Notes under the pieces: model-generated
Databases searched by the model: none
Seen by the model: only the letters and a program-made list of their open reading frames with translations
What the model was told of the DNA's origin: nothing
In this document: one piece after another, positions 33,136 to 45,413 of the stretch
How the letters are laid out: every line of letters starts with the position of its first letter
How positions within the stretch are numbered: the first letter of the stretch is position 1
Program-made: the position numbers and the translations under genes
Assembly (NCBI RefSeq): GCF_932274485.2
Contig: NC_065882.2
Coordinates: forward strand, 28,538,890 to 28,602,889
Direction of reading: 5' to 3'
Origin: Patella vulgata
Taxonomy: Eukaryota > Mollusca > Gastropoda > Patellidae
Length of the DNA stretch: 64,000 nucleotides

Positions 33136-34073
33136 TGTAAAGAGACATTCGTTGGTGGCGGATATTCACTGTATAGCGTGGTGGGGAAACTGTAATATAG
33201 CACGTTAGCAAGAATTAAGTGTGTGTGTGTGGGGGGGGGGGTGATTCTTAGTTTTTTTATGATCTATTGGTCCAGTACTAACCCTCCATGGAGTTACCCA
33301 TCTTTACCCCTTGGGGAAACTTTTTGGAGCCATTTTGAATTTTTGCCTCGACCAAGCACGTTCGAGAGCACTAATTCCTAAATAACATGTGAATATTGAC
33401 CTCTAAACCCAACAAGTATGGTGTCTACCCATAGGAAATTGATACCACAGATTTAAAAAATCCCACCAATTTTACGCTAAGACGGCACTATGATGTGAAA
33501 TTCAAAATGGTGCCCAAGATGGCCGCCATACCATATAACTGACCATAACGCCCTTACTATTCATGTTAGGGGAACAAATTTGGTGTCTATATCTAGGTTT
33601 GAAGGGTAAAGCAATCCTTTGCAACAACCCGCTAGATGAAAAACGCATGACGTCATTGTGAAATCCAAGATGGTCGCCACAACACTATATAAACTGCCAC
33701 AATGAGCATCCTAGAACGTTGATTTTGATGTCTATACAAATCCCATCAAATTTGCATTATGACGTCACTCGATCAGCTGAGGGAAGTCGTGTGCATTTGC
33801 ATGTCCCCTCAATTTGTTAAATAAAAAAGAGATAGGTGGTAACTCAGTCATGGGAAGGATGGGTGAACTTGAAAATGGCGTCCAATTTGGCCACAATGCA
33901 ATATACATGACCATTAACGCCCTTACTATTCATGTTAGGAGGTGGTTGAGGGGCAATTTTAATTTTGATGTCTTTATCTAGGAACGGAGTGTCAAACAAT
34001 CCATTAAATCCAACCGCCAGGTGAAAAGGGTGAGATGTCATCGTGAAATCCAATATGGTCGCCAAATAGCCAC

Positions 34074-34350
34074 ATGAAATGAAATGAAATGGGGTTTAAC
34101 GTCCTACTCCTATACTGGGCTAATGAAGACGGGCATATGCCATACAGTGTGCTATGAGGGAAATTTTGCCCGGGCAGCGGCACTATCGCCTACTCTTATA
34201 TAAAATTCCAACTGTCAGGGGATCTTTTACGTGCATTCCAATATATACACGGGTCCTCGGTTTTTCGTCTCATCCGAAGGACGAGACAGCTGTCCTTGTC
34301 AGGCCCTCCGTTCTGCACCACTGACAAGGGGAAACCACGTCGGAAAACAG
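34074..34350 (-). repeat. SINE family A, 5'-truncated, in the left arm of the 4-kb element
   Basis: GAAATGAAATGGGGTTTAAC to ACAAGGGGAAACCACGTCGG reads on the - strand and lacks the tRNA head. The surrounding inverted-repeat arm continues on both sides, so the SINE came later. Confidence 0.85.
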
Positions 34351-34609
34351 TTGAGCATATTAGAACAGTGATTTTGGTCTCTATACACAGGAAAGTGACA
34401 GGTTATAGTACGGGGGTCAATATATTCATTAAAACCATTCGCCACGTTGAAAACATAAGACGTCATTTTCAAGTGTAATATGGCAACCATAATGGTCATT
34501 GTCATTTCTAAATTGGCCAATGTAATAATCATTGTCAATTCTAAGATGGCCACCATAATGGTTAATATCACTGGTGCACACGGCCGTATGACTTGCAACC
34601 TTGAAATAT

Positions 34610-36440
34610 ACTTACTTAAGATTTATTAATCTCAGGATTACAAGTTGCATGTATTATAGGCTGCAAATGTAAACATTTTAATTGTTACAATTATCTTATT
34701 CCTTTCCTGAGATTAACTGTAGCAAACATGATTTGATTGCTGTCCAGAAGGACCATGCTAGCCAGACAAATCCCAGTAGAATGGGCATTCAGGTTAAATG
34801 GTCAAAAGAAGATTTTAGATGAATATTGTAACAATTATTGGTCCAATGCTTAATGGTAAATAAGCTCCAATGTGGATATGGGAATTGACATAAACTTGTG
34901 TCCCCAAATATCCAAATCTAGGTAATTAAGTCAGTCCATAGGGATGTTATCTGAAGTTGATCTCCTCGTGACAGGTTTCTAGAAAGCTTCCTCCCACAAC
35001 CGACTCATTTGGATCTATATATCCCCCTGCATTACCTAGGGTACTAATCCTATAAATCTATCATCTATGCAAACAGTATACCCTGGTAACTAAAACGCGT
35101 AGACGTTAATTAAAATTTATAAGCCCAATTTAAAGTGTAAAACAAAGAATACTGGATTAATGAAATATATAAGACAATATGAAGTAGATATAAATGGGGG
35201 TAATTAAGGTGGATTAAGATCCATTAAAGTATAGTTTATTGAATAAAGTAACACTGTGCGGATTAGCACGACGTATTAAACATTTACTATTAGGCCGTAT
35301 TCACCCTACTATAATATCTCCTTTATAAAGATGAATTAGGAACCGACTTGAAAAGGTAGACTAAAAAGCATGTATGTACCATCTTTAAATCATATACGTA
35401 CGTACAGATTAAATAGGATACAAAAAACACATTGAGGAAGGAACACCACGAAGAGCTTCATGTAAATGAATATCTCGAGTCCAAATTCTCTGACAAATGC
35501 ACACCCTGGGGGTCACCTTATAATTAATATACGTCGTCTCGAAAATAGACAACTGTCTTCGGAAACTTACCCAACCCCACCCCGCACACATTCGGGATAT
35601 TTTCATCTCATCAATGATATTCAACTATGTGCTAATAATACAGATCTTTTTATTAACTGGGTCACAACTCCTTGCAGATCGTAGTGGACGAGGCGTAACG
35701 CTTGCTCTTGTATATAATAGACTGCTTTCTTCATTGTCTTCTGGATTAACTTCATTGTGTCCATCTCCTTCTGATGTTTTTCCTCATTGGTTTTTCGGAT
35801 TCAGTTACTGTCTTGCATCATGCAAAGTTATTAGAATGGTACACAAATGCGCCTTGATCTACTTTTTCAAGTCTTTTAATAACCCTTTCATAAGAGACAT
35901 GTCTGAAATCGCCTTTCAATCATCATTGGGAGTGCCGCCTATTGAACTGTATAAATTACACTTATCATTGGACGCCTGGAATCAATGCACTAACTACAGA
36001 AAATAGTATAATCATTGCTGTGTGCAAAAATATTGTGTTTGCATTTGTTTACAACGTCTACTTGGTATCATCCTACAAACCATCATTCTAAACATCGGTT
36101 ATTAAATGATTTTCCATAACTTGTACAGGTTCCATGCAATGGATAGGCTTACATTGAAGATGCAGCGAACTTGATCAACGTCATTGACAAACACACATTC
36201 AATTATTACTGGCATAAAACAGATATTTAAGATAAGAAAATAGAATTTTATTGGGATTGTTCTGACTTCGATTTTCCCTCTGGATGAAACATGACCACAA
36301 TCGAAAGCACACGCTTATGAATATGAGAATAACACTGTTATATTGGGTTGCAGATGATAAAGTTAATCTCAGTAAAGGATTAAGTCAGCTTTACCAATTA
36401 ATGATTACATTTTCAGCTGCTAATAGCATAATCCTGTTTT
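34610..36440. other. Central part of the 4-kb element, no gene recognised
   Basis: A 130-residue frame at 35,614-36,006 (+) has hydrophobic stretches but no motif I recognise. No DDE-type catalytic pattern was found on either strand. The element is probably non-autonomous. Confidence 0.4.
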
Positions 36441-37792
36441 TGTTTTATTAATAATGGTTTTAATGGATAGATTGACCCCTATAAAATATGTATAGATAAC
36501 AAAATCAAAGTTCTAGGATGCTCACTGTGACAGTTTATATAGTTTGGTGGCGACCATCTTGGATTTCACAATTACGTCATGCGTTTTTAATCTAGCGAGT
36601 GGTTGTAAATGATTGCTTTACCCTTAAAACCCAGGTATAGATACCCCTAACATGAATAGTAAGGGCATTATGGTCATTTATATTGAATGGTGGCCATCTT
36701 GGACGCCATTTTCAATTTCACCCCTTTTTTTTTCATGATTCTGAGTTACCATCCATGTTTTTTTACACCCAAATTGAGGGGACATACAAATGAACACATG
36801 ACTTCCCTCAACTGATCGAGTGACGTCATAACGCAAAATTGGTGGGATTTGTATAGACATTAAAATCAACGTTCTGGGATGCTCATTGTGACAGTATATA
36901 TAGTTTGGTGGCGATCATCTTGGATTTCACAATGACGTCATGCGTTTTTCATCTAGCGGGTGGTTGCAAAGGATTGCTTTACCCTTTAAACCTAGTTATA
37001 AACACCAAACTTGTTCCCCTAACATGAATAGTAAGGGTGTTGTGGTCAGTTATATGGAATGTCATTTTGAATTTCACGTCATAGTGACGTCTTAGCGTAA
37101 AATTAGTGGGATTTTTGAAATCTGTGGTATCGATTTCCTATGGGTAGACACCATACTTGTTGGGTTTAGAGGTCAATATTCACATGTCATTTAGGAATTA
37201 GTGCTCTCGAACGTGATTGATCGAGGCAAAAATTCAAAATGGCGCCAAGAAGTTTCCACCCCCCCCCCTTAATTCCATGGAATTAAAAAAAAGCGGTGCT
37301 CGAGCAAAGCTCTTTTCCGGGAACACAGGAGCGTAACTAAAACTGTCACGACGACAGACTGTTGATTAAAAAAAAATTCAGACCGGAACCGGATACACTG
37401 GGCAAAACTGGCAATGCGCATGTCAACTTACCAAATCTCGCCCAAGCGAGATCACGCGTCTCATAGAAATATTTCTAAGACGCGTCTAATCAATGACGTC
37501 ACATATTTTTGACGTCAATGAAAATAATTCTCACACTTTTTTTGTTCTTTTTTTTAAACAACAATCATATCAGCTTCGCTCTACTCAGGCAATGCCTGTT
37601 ACATATTATTTGTGACTGTCGTTTGTTTGTCTGTCTGTTCAGGGTTCCGGGCTACACTAAAGGCTGCCCCTTGGCAGAAACTATGTGTATTGGGGTAGCT
37701 TACACCGGAGAGTAACATGGACTACCACTTCCGGTTTCAGAATTATGCTACTTCCGGTTCATGCTTATACCCGTGCTACACTGGACCAACCG

Positions 37793-38631
37793 CTTGTTAG
37801 TAATATAATAAATCTGCTTTTATAGGGAATATGCCGGGTGTGGGCTTTCTTCATGAGCCTAATTGGGTTATAAAACTTCAAAATCTTGGGAAATAGATTC
37901 GAACAATGTTCCGTTCTATCTGAATAACTAGCTGTTTCCTATTATCTCTCAAACTTTTGGAGTGATATACGCCATCCAGTTTGTATAAATCCACAAATGG
38001 CTTATTCCCCCTTTGATTATTTCTATTAAAGTCCTAAATCTAAATTATTCCCCCTATAATTATTTCTATTAAAGTCCTAAATCTAAGTTCGTGGTTCGTC
38101 TTTCGATAATAAGAAACAGTTCGTTATTCAGGTAGAAGGATAGCTTGATAGAATCTATTTCCCAAACCTTTGAAGTGTTATAACCCAATTCAGCTCATGA
38201 AAACCCACACCCGGCGCATTCCCTATAAAGGCACTTTTATATATGTCTAATTATATATCACGAATAACGAACCACAAACTAGTGACTGTGAAGTAATATA
38301 ACCCAATTTAGCTGATACAATCCCATACCCGTCGCATTTCCTATAAAAGCACCTTTATTACTAATTCTATATCTGGTACATAACGAACGAAAAACTAGTT
38401 GGTGGATCAATATTCGTTATTCGCCAGTAAGGAACAGCTCGATATAACCCTGGCGTATTTACCCTATAATTACCCATTTTATACTCTCAAGTCTAGTTCG
38501 TTGTTCGTCATTCGTTAATAACAAACAGTTATCTCCCACGATTTTAAGTGCTATAGTCCAATTCAGCTCATAAAAGCACCTTTATTATATTACTAATTTT
38601 ATATCTAGTGAATAACGAACTACAAACTAGC
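37793..38631. repeat. Cluster of TTCGTTATTCG fold-back repeats
   Basis: A forward unit (about 37,793-37,930: TAGTAATATAATAA...GCCGGGTGTGGG...AAAATCTTGGGAAATAGATT) faces reverse units at about 38,145-38,290, 38,300-38,405 and 38,540-38,631, which end in AACGAA(C/A)(C/T)ACAAACTAG. The reverse units contain the same words in opposite order. A 46-bp direct repeat (TATTTCTATTAAAGTCCTAA) lies at 38,006-38,092. Related copies occur at 33.0 and 59.3-59.7 kb. Confidence 0.7.
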
Positions 38632-39140
38632 CCCCCCTCCCGGGGTGTAGGGGGTGATACGAATATACCCTTCGTATGTCCTGCGTGTCGTAAAAGGCGA
38701 CTAAAAGGATCCCTGTAATGGGGCAACGTGTTTGCCGTGCGCCGCGACCCGTGTGGAATCCTGGTAATTGAGTGGGGATTTGGCTTGCAAGCCCTATCTC
38801 TGCAACACATTGCTTCGGCCCACAATTCACCTAGACGGGGGGGGGGGGGGAGGGGGGGGTCAGAGTGGCCCACTTTGATCAATCGGCTTTGGTCGTGTTT
38901 AGCTGACAAGCAGGCACTTCTTCCCATAATTCTGTAATGTATTTGTTGCAGTTCTACCTTTGTGTCCCACGTGTCTACTCTAAAGCAGCGGCTTGGGTCA
39001 ACTGGATAAAGTAAAAATATTTATTCTTTACTTTGTCTAGGTATATCCCTGTCTGTCCTCTTAGGGCGTAGCCTGCATGGATATTGTAACCCTTTGGTGG
39101 TTGGAGAGCAGGCAGGGATCAATCTTTTAAAATTACACTC

Positions 39141-39965
39141 ATGGCTTCCCAGTCAAAGAAGACTCGTTTGAAACGTATGTCGACCGAGGATACGGAACCT
39201 AATAATATACCAAATAAAACATCCCGAACCTGGCCTAGATTTCTGGTTATACAGAGTACGAATGATACTAATTTACCTAAAACCTCTCCTTTCTTGATTG
39301 CTAAAGGTCTTGTCGGCTTGGCCGGTGAGCCCAAAAGCGTCAAGAAAATGAGAAATGGTACTCTGTGTGCTCGATGTGGACAAGATGGTCACGAAAGTAC
39401 ATCTTGTCCACTCGACCACCTTTGTATTAACTGCTTATTCCAGAGAGTGCCCTATATGAAAGAAAGAAAAACAAGTTCAGCAGGTCAAAACAGAAAAAAA
39501 CCATACCATATCCTGAAGCAAGGATGTTGGTTGAGGCTGCAACCCCAACATTTGCAATGTCTTTTGCAAATGCAGTCAAGCCGAAGACCACTCCCATTGC
39601 TTGTCAAACACCTGCTGAATTTCCAGCTGCGACGGAATCCTCGTTACAGAAGAAACCTCCCATACCTACAAAACCTGTAAATGTTTCTCTTAGCACCCAG
39701 ACTAATATTAAGTCTGCGGAGTCTGAGATGAGGAGATTGTGCCCCCCACTCCTCAATCAATTGGTGGAGATCCACCCAAAACCGCTAACAAGGAACGTTC
39801 TAGTAAGGACGTTCCTAAAATTAAATACCTTCCGTAGTAGGAAGGGTGATGAGCATCCTGTCCAGACATTTAACAGGTTCGGGGTACGGGACAATCTCAT
39901 GGATGTTGTTGTAGAAATACATGACCCCGAACAAAATCATAGAATCCCGTTAAACCTTCCTGAAA
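39141..39965 (+). pseudogene. LINE ORF1 (gag-like, zinc knuckle)
   Basis: The protein begins MASQSKKTRLKRM, followed by TWPRFLVIQSTN and SPFLIAKGLVGLAGEPKSVK, then a CCHC knuckle CARCGQDGHESTSC near 39,370. This is the RNA-binding ORF1 of Jockey/I-type LINEs. After about 39,490 the coding sense moves to another frame (from 39,524: SFANAVKPKTTP), so a frameshift interrupts it. Its end meets the ORF2 start. Confidence 0.75.
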
Positions 39966-41060
39966 ATGGCTAATTCCATTATTCAATGGAATTGTCGTGA
40001 TCTTAAATCCAATTTTAATGAAGTTCAAATATTATTTCATAAATTTAACCCCATAGCTATTTGTTTGCAAGAAACTTTTTTTAAAAAAGAATTCAGATGT
40101 CTTAACACTCAGACATTTTGTTACCTATCATCATTTTGCTAATAATGATGGTAGAGCACACGGTGGTGTTTCCATTTTCCTGAATGGAAATGTTCTGCAG
40201 AGTAAAGTCACCCTCAATTCGCCTTTACATGCAGTTGCAGCGAGGGTGACATATTCCTATCACACTCTGCTCTGTATATTTACCATCTAGTTTACATCTG
40301 AACCCCAGAGATACTGATGACCTTGTTGCACAACTTCCCCTCCCGTTTATAATTACGGGAGATTTCAATGGTCATCATTCACTCTGGGGTAGTCCAGATG
40401 ATAATAACAGAGGTAAACAAATAGCGGACTTCCTTAACAATAACATTAATAATTTGTGTTTGTTAAATGATGACTCGCCTACTTATCTACATCCAGCTTT
40501 TTTTTCTTCCCTTGATCTAACCATTTGCTTTCCAGTCCTGTTTCAGGATTTTACATGGAGTGTAAATGAAGATCTGTGTGACAGTGACCACTTTCCTATC
40601 TTGATAGATAATAATGTTCCCTCTCCGGTTGAAAGGCCGCAGAGGTGGAAGTTGCATTAGGCTGATTTGGGCTCTTTTTGATTCTTTGTGTCTCTTCGTT
40701 TTTTGATGCAAAAGAGTTAGAAGATGCAGATGAGCCCATAGCCTTATTCACTTCAATTCTTCAAGATGTAGCTGAGCAGGCGATTCCAAAGAGCACGACT
40801 GAGCCCAAACGTTTCAATAAACCATGGTATTATAATGATTGCAAATCCGCTCTTAAAGCGCTTGATCGTATTTTAAGACGCCTTGAGAATCACTCTTCCA
40901 TGGGGAATGTTGCAGCATACCAAATGGTCCGGGCGAAGGCCCGTAGAACCATGCGCCAAGCAAAGACGTCTTCATGGCAAGGTTATGTCTCAAAGATAAA
41001 TTCCCGTACCACTTCCAAATCGGCATGGGATAGGATTCCTAGAATTAAAGGTAAAAGTAG
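39966..41060 (+). pseudogene. LINE ORF2 N-terminal part: APE-type endonuclease and linker
   Basis: ORF2 opens MANSIIQWNCRDLKSNFNEV and reaches AICLQET, the first endonuclease motif. FIITGDFNGHHSLWGSPDD (about 40,333-40,400) and CDSDHFPI (about 40,579-40,602) are the other catalytic boxes. The linker follows (KRFNKPWYYNDCKSALKALD, SAWDRIPRIKGK). Several frameshifts and an in-frame stop break it, and part of the endonuclease between about 40,240 and 40,290 is missing. Confidence 0.75.
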
Positions 41061-41804
41061 TTTACATCTGAAACCCAGAGATACTGATGACCTTGTTGCA
41101 CAACTTCCCCTCCCGTTTATAATTACGGGAGATTTCAATGGTCATCATTCACTCTGGGGTAGTCCAGATGATAATAACAGATGTAAACAAATAGCGGACT
41201 TTCTTAACAATAACATTAATAATTTGTGTTTGTGAAATGATGACTCACCTATCTACATCCAGCTTCTTTTTCTTTCCTTGATCTAACCATTTGCTTCCCA
41301 GTCCTGTTTCAGGATTTTACATGGAGAGTAAAGATCTGTGTGGCAGTGGCCACTTTCCTATCTTGATAGATAATAATGTTCCCTCTCCGGTTGAAAGGCC
41401 GCAGAGGTGGAAGTTGCATTAGGCTGATTTGGGCTCTTTTTGAATCTTTGTGTCCCTTCGTTTTTTGATGCAAAAGAGTTAGAAGATGCAGATGAGCCCA
41501 TGGCCTTATTCACTTCAATTCTTCAAGATGTAGCTGAGCAGGCGATTCCAAAGAGCACGACTGAACCCAAACGTTTCAATAAACCATGGTATTATAATGA
41601 TTGCAAATCCGCTCTTAAAGCGCTTGATCGTATTTTAAGACGCCTTGAGAATGTTGCAGTATACCAAATGGTCCGGGCGAAGACCCGTAGAACCATGCGC
41701 CAAGCAAAGACGTCTTCATGGCAAGGTTATGTCTCAAAGATAAATTCCCGTACCACTTCCAAATCGGCATGGGATAGGATTCCTAGAATTAAAGGTAAAA
41801 GTAG
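40291..41804 (+). repeat. 770-bp tandem duplication within LINE ORF2
   Basis: Unit 1 (40,291-41,060) and unit 2 (41,061-41,804) both begin TTTACATCTGAA(C/A)CCCAGAG and end AAAGGTAAAAGTAG. They are nearly identical; unit 2 is shorter by about 26 bp through small deletions. The match covers the second half of the endonuclease and the linker. Unit 2 ends exactly at the Polinton junction. Confidence 0.9.
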
Positions 41805-42778
41805 TGCCGGATAACCCAACCATTTCACCAACACTTTGTCTTTTTTTTCTTTCGAGTACTCTTTCGGTGGGAAAGATCTCGTCGTTGACTTGAACCGCTT
41901 GCAATTCTTCGGGATAGAAGGTGCCTTGTAAGGGTTCGCCTCTTTCGCCCAACAGTTTGTAACCGGGACCAACATTGGGTGCGACGTTAAACGTTTCCAG
42001 AGTCCAGTTCGGCCAGTAACCTTTGTCGAAGGCACCGTGTTTCGGCTAAGCCAAAAGTACGGTCGTACCGACATCCATTGTTCTCTTTTTTCTTTTTGAG
42101 AGGGCGTGGGGGTGTTGTCAACATCCATTCGTGTTCCGGACGAACGTCTTTGTGTGCCATACCGATGGACCGATGTCGTCTGACGTTGTAAGCTCGAACC
42201 AATTCGTCTAGCACGTCAATGTACCGTTGTGTTTGTCGATGAGTAAAGTATCGTCACATGCGCTCTTTTAGTGTTCGTTGAAATCGTTCCACCACACTGG
42301 CCTTAGTTTCGACGTTGTGTGTCACGAAAAAATGATTTTTTTTCTTTTTCAGGTAAGCTTGCATTTTTCGATTGAGGAATTCGGTGCCTTTGTCCGTCTG
42401 AAGTCGCTGGGGTTGTCGACGAAAGGCGTCCACCAAACTATCTCCCGTCTTGTTTTTGAGGGGCAACACCCAAGCGTACTTGGAAAACACGTCGATGACG
42501 CTCAGCAAGTACCTGTATCCCTCATTCTGTTTGGCCAAGGCCGACATATCGCTCAAGTCGGCTTGTCACTGATGATCTATGCCGGCCACCACCGTGGGAG
42601 TCCGAGAGAATTTCTTTTTCAGTGGTTTGTGCAAGGTGTACGGCCTTTGTTGTTTCAACCATGTTTTGACTTTGTCCAAGGGCACACCGGTAGCTTTGTG
42701 GAGACCCAGGGCTCCTCCAAAAGCGGCCGGGTGTTTCGGGTCGTAATAGACTTTCTTCAGCTTTCGTTCCATGTTTCA
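41805..42778 (-). pseudogene. Polinton integrase, inverted second copy (fossil)
   Basis: On the - strand: KVYYDPKHPAAFGGALGLHK near the start, then the catalytic-core phrases LLSVIDVFSKYAWVLPLKNK and RLQTDKGTEFLN, and RAYNVRRHRSIGMAHKDVRP. It mirrors the + copy at 45,414 and stops at the junction with the LINE. This copy lacks the MITE found in the + copy, so it preserves an empty insertion site near 41,865. Confidence 0.8.
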
Positions 42779-42803
42779 ACCGGTTTCCATGTGATCAGGC
42801 TAT

Positions 42804-43543
42804 TTATAGTTTTTGCAAGGGGAGCCATCTGACTCGTCTGGTAGGTGTATCCGTACTTGAGATTTTCTTCTTTCGCGGGCGTCGCGGCCGAATGGGGGTC
42901 CGTGCGGGTGGCGTTGACAACACGTTCCATCGTTCTTGATTGCCGATGGCTTCGCGGGGTACGTTCGTGTCCTTCAAACTTTGCATCACGCCAAACCAAC
43001 CCAGTGGAGCCTGAATATTCTTTCGCCGACGAACCAAATCGTTCACGATGTCGATGACATTGGGGCCGGGTACGGGTACGCCATTCCGAATCAATTCCAA
43101 GTTCTCGTTCCACGACCAAGGTGTTTTCTCCTTAAGGTGTTTCAACAAAAGACGAGCTCGATGTTGAAAGACCCGGGGGACCGACACCAGGATGGGTGCC
43201 TCCGAGACCACGATTGCTTCTTCTTCTTTTTGTTCGGGTATTTTCTCGTCCGACAAGGGAATGACCTGCTTTCGTTTCCTTTGCATCGTTTGAAAACGTT
43301 GTAACAATTGTCCGTATCGTTGCATTTTATTTTCGTCGGTCAGTGTGGGGTCGTTTAACACGTGTTGCATGTCTTGGTGAACATTTTCGACGGCCTGCTC
43401 CAGTGGATCTCGATCGTACGCGGGTTCCACTTGTCTAACTTCAATGGGTTTGATGTCGGTGGGACCGTCGAAGGGCACCAGTGTCATTTTCTTGGCGAAT
43501 TTCATCTTTCGGAAAGGACCGGGCCAACCGGGTGAAAAATCGC
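42804..43543 (-). pseudogene. Polinton basic ORF, inverted second copy (fossil)
   Basis: The inverted counterpart of the C-terminal part of the 322-residue ORF at 44,414. It shares FTRLARSFPKDEIRQEND-type sequence at one end and KISSTDTPTRRVRWLPLQKL at the other. Function unknown. Confidence 0.75.
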
Positions 43544-44360
43544 CCTTTGGCACCGGACCTTCGTGATCCCACGGTACGAAGGCAGACTCGTCCGAGAATG
43601 AGGGCACCCACAACACGATGGCTACCCTCGTTGACACCACCACGTCTCACCTTACCGGTAACACCTCCGCGCCACACAAGATCCCCTTCTCAGTCTCCCT
43701 CGCCGATCATTCGTAGACCCCGAAGAGAAAAGAAGAGTTCTATGAAAGGACTGAAGTCCTTCATTCGCAAGTTACAACATCTGACTCCCGATATGGTTTA
43801 TGGACAGTTGGTCAAGAATACGGGTAGGGCACATCTTGGATTGTTGCAGTGGTTCAAGTTGGCGGCCAACCATTTGCTGAATGGTAACATTCAACCACTG
43901 CACGCCCAGCACAAGAAATGGGTGGAACGAAATCGACAAGTGTTGAGCCAACTGACGGAGAGAAACATGCCGACGGCCGAAAAAATCTCTCTGATCATGA
44001 GACCTGGAGGACGTGGGTTCTTCGAGAGGGGGTGTTGATTCGAAAGACTGCAAGGGGAAAGAAACAAGAAACGAAATAAATTCGTTCGACGGAACGTTCA
44101 GTGCGGAAGGGGTCTGAGTGCCGAGGAGTTGAACCAATATCAAGCATTGCTTCGCAAATTGACTAATCCACGAACATCACCCGCCGTGATCAACAGGGTG
44201 GTGCCATCGGTGCATTGCTCGCTATGGCCCTCCCAGCTTTAGCCCCTTTGGTATCTAAACTATTGGGAGGACAACAGGGTGGTAAACATCCCTGGCTTAG
44301 AAGCCGCGATAGAGCGAACGCTATGGCCACCGAGCTATCTACATTATTCGGGGGATAACC
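43544..44360 (+). pseudogene. Polinton small ORF region (fossil), unknown function
   Basis: This is the unique spacer between the inverted arms. One segment (43,743-44,020) reads MKGLKSFIRKLQHLTPDMVY and LLQWFKLAANHLLNGNIQP, which looks conserved in invertebrate Polintons as I recall. A second segment (about 44,190-44,285) is a Gly/Ala/Leu-rich hydrophobic stretch. Neither has an assigned role. Confidence 0.5.
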
Positions 44361-44413
44361 TATGGAGAGAAAAGGTATAAAAAGAGAACCGGAGAAGGGC
44401 CCCGAGCTCAGTC

Positions 44414-45382
44414 ATGGACACACTGCGGTACCTGTTGAACACTGCACCCAAAGACCGCCCTCTTCTGCTCGAGGCTCAACCCATCGTCGACGGTGTGTGT
44501 GAGTGTATTGGAAACCTGATTCGCGGCAACGTTCCTGTGACCGAGAACGTGGTCAAAAGTTTGAAAAAGGACGCCCCCTTGTTACGACGTTTGGGCACGT
44601 CTAAAACACCTTGGAAGACCCGTCGGCGACTTCTGAAGCAACAAGAAGGAGGATTTTTCACCCGGTTGGCCCGGTCCTTTCCGAAAGATGAAATTCGCCA
44701 AGAAAATGACGGTCCCACCGACATCAAACCCATCGAAGTCAGACAAGTGGAACCCGCGTACGATCGAGATCCACTGGAGCAGGCCGTCGAAAATGTTCAC
44801 CAAGACATGCAACACGTGTTAAACGACCCCACACTGACCGACGAAAATAAAATGCAACGATACGGACAATTGTTACAACGTTTTCAAACGATGCAAAGGA
44901 GAAGAAAGCAGGTCATTCCCATGTCGGACGAGAAAATACCCGAACAAAAAGAAGAAGAAGCAATCGTGGTCTCGGAGGCACCCATCCTCGAGTCGGTCCC
45001 CCGGGTCTTTCAACATCGAGCTCGTCTTTTGTTGAAACACCTTAAGGAGAAAACACCTTGGTCGTGGAACGAGAACTTGGAATTGATTCGGAATGGCGTA
45101 CCCGGCCCCAATGCCATCGACATCGTGAACGATTTGGTTCGTCGGCGAAAGAATACTCAGGCTCCACTGGGATGGTTTGGCGTGATGCAAAGTTTGAAGG
45201 ACACGAACGTACCGCGCGAAGCCATCGGCAATCAAGAACGATGGAACGTGTTGTCCACGCCACCCGCTTGGACTCCCGTTCCGTCGCGACGCCCGCGAAA
45301 GAAGAAAATCTCAAGTACGGATACCCCTACTACGAGAACACCTACCAGACGAGTCAAATGGCTCCCCTTGCAAAAACTATAA
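44414..45382 (+). CDS. Polinton 322-residue ORF, unknown function (fossil)
   Basis: An open frame that begins MDTLRYLLNTAPKDRP. It has a helical middle rich in Gln, Glu and Arg (PLEQAVENVHQDMQHVLNDP), a GWFGVMQSLKDTNVPREAIG segment and a basic C-terminus. It lies 32 bp before the integrase region. A TATA box and CTCAGTC precede the start. No named family is recognised. Confidence 0.6.
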   Translation: MDTLRYLLNTAPKDRPLLLEAQPIVDGVCECIGNLIRGNVPVTENVVKSLKKDAPLLRRLGTSKTPWKTRRRLLKQQEGGFFTRLARSFPKDEIRQENDGPTDIKPIEVRQVEPAYDRDPLEQAVENVHQDMQHVLNDPTLTDENKMQRYGQLLQRFQTMQRRRKQVIPMSDEKIPEQKEEEAIVVSEAPILESVPRVFQHRARLLLKHLKEKTPWSWNENLELIRNGVPGPNAIDIVNDLVRRRKNTQAPLGWFGVMQSLKDTNVPREAIGNQERWNVLSTPPAWTPVPSRRPRKKKISSTDTPTTRTPTRRVKWLPLQKL

Positions 45383-45413
45383 ATAGCCTAAACACATGGA
45401 AACCGGTTGAAAC

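Larger units (their letters stand above)
33283..37284. mobile_element. 4-kb element with long modular inverted repeats
   Basis: Outer ends CCATGGA (33,283) and TCCATGG (37,284) begin inverted arms of roughly 0.85 to 1.2 kb. Shared blocks include GCCATTTTGAATTTTTGCCT, AACCCAACAAGTATGGTGTC and TACTATTCATGTTAGGGG. Each arm contains related modules of about 400 bp (GATGTCTATA..., CATGACGTCATTGTGAAATC, CAAGATGG(T/C)CGCC). The centre (34,610-36,440) has no recognisable transposase. A SINE sits in the left arm. The modules resemble the arms of the 1.15-kb element at 46,329-47,482. The superfamily is unknown. Confidence 0.75.
38632..41804 (+). mobile_element. I/Jockey-type LINE, 3'-truncated, with internal tandem duplication
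   Basis: The element starts in a G/C-rich 5' UTR (38,632-39,140; GGGGATTTGGCTTGCAAGCC, CTAGGTATATCCCTGTCTGT) of a kind I associate with molluscan LINEs. ORF1 begins at 39,141 and ORF2 at 39,966. The endonuclease is present, but the sequence stops before the reverse transcriptase and joins Polinton sequence at 41,805. A 770-bp block from inside ORF2 is repeated in tandem. ORF1 and ORF2 are both frameshifted. Confidence 0.8.

Noticed and set aside
34299-34598. 99-residue open frame with repeated Met/Ile/Thr words
   Set aside because: It overlaps a SINE and the short repeats of an inverted-repeat arm; the repeated peptide reflects DNA repeats.
35614-36006. 130-residue open frame as a candidate transposase of the 4-kb element
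   Set aside because: No catalytic pattern or zinc finger is visible, and the composition fits chance reading of AT-rich DNA.
37451-37483. Short palindrome ACGCGTCT...AGACGCGT
   Set aside because: A single short hairpin without copies or context; may be chance.
43481-44038. 185-residue + strand frame as one protein
   Set aside because: Its first part is antisense to the inverted Polinton copy; only the portion after about 43,743 looks like coding sequence.
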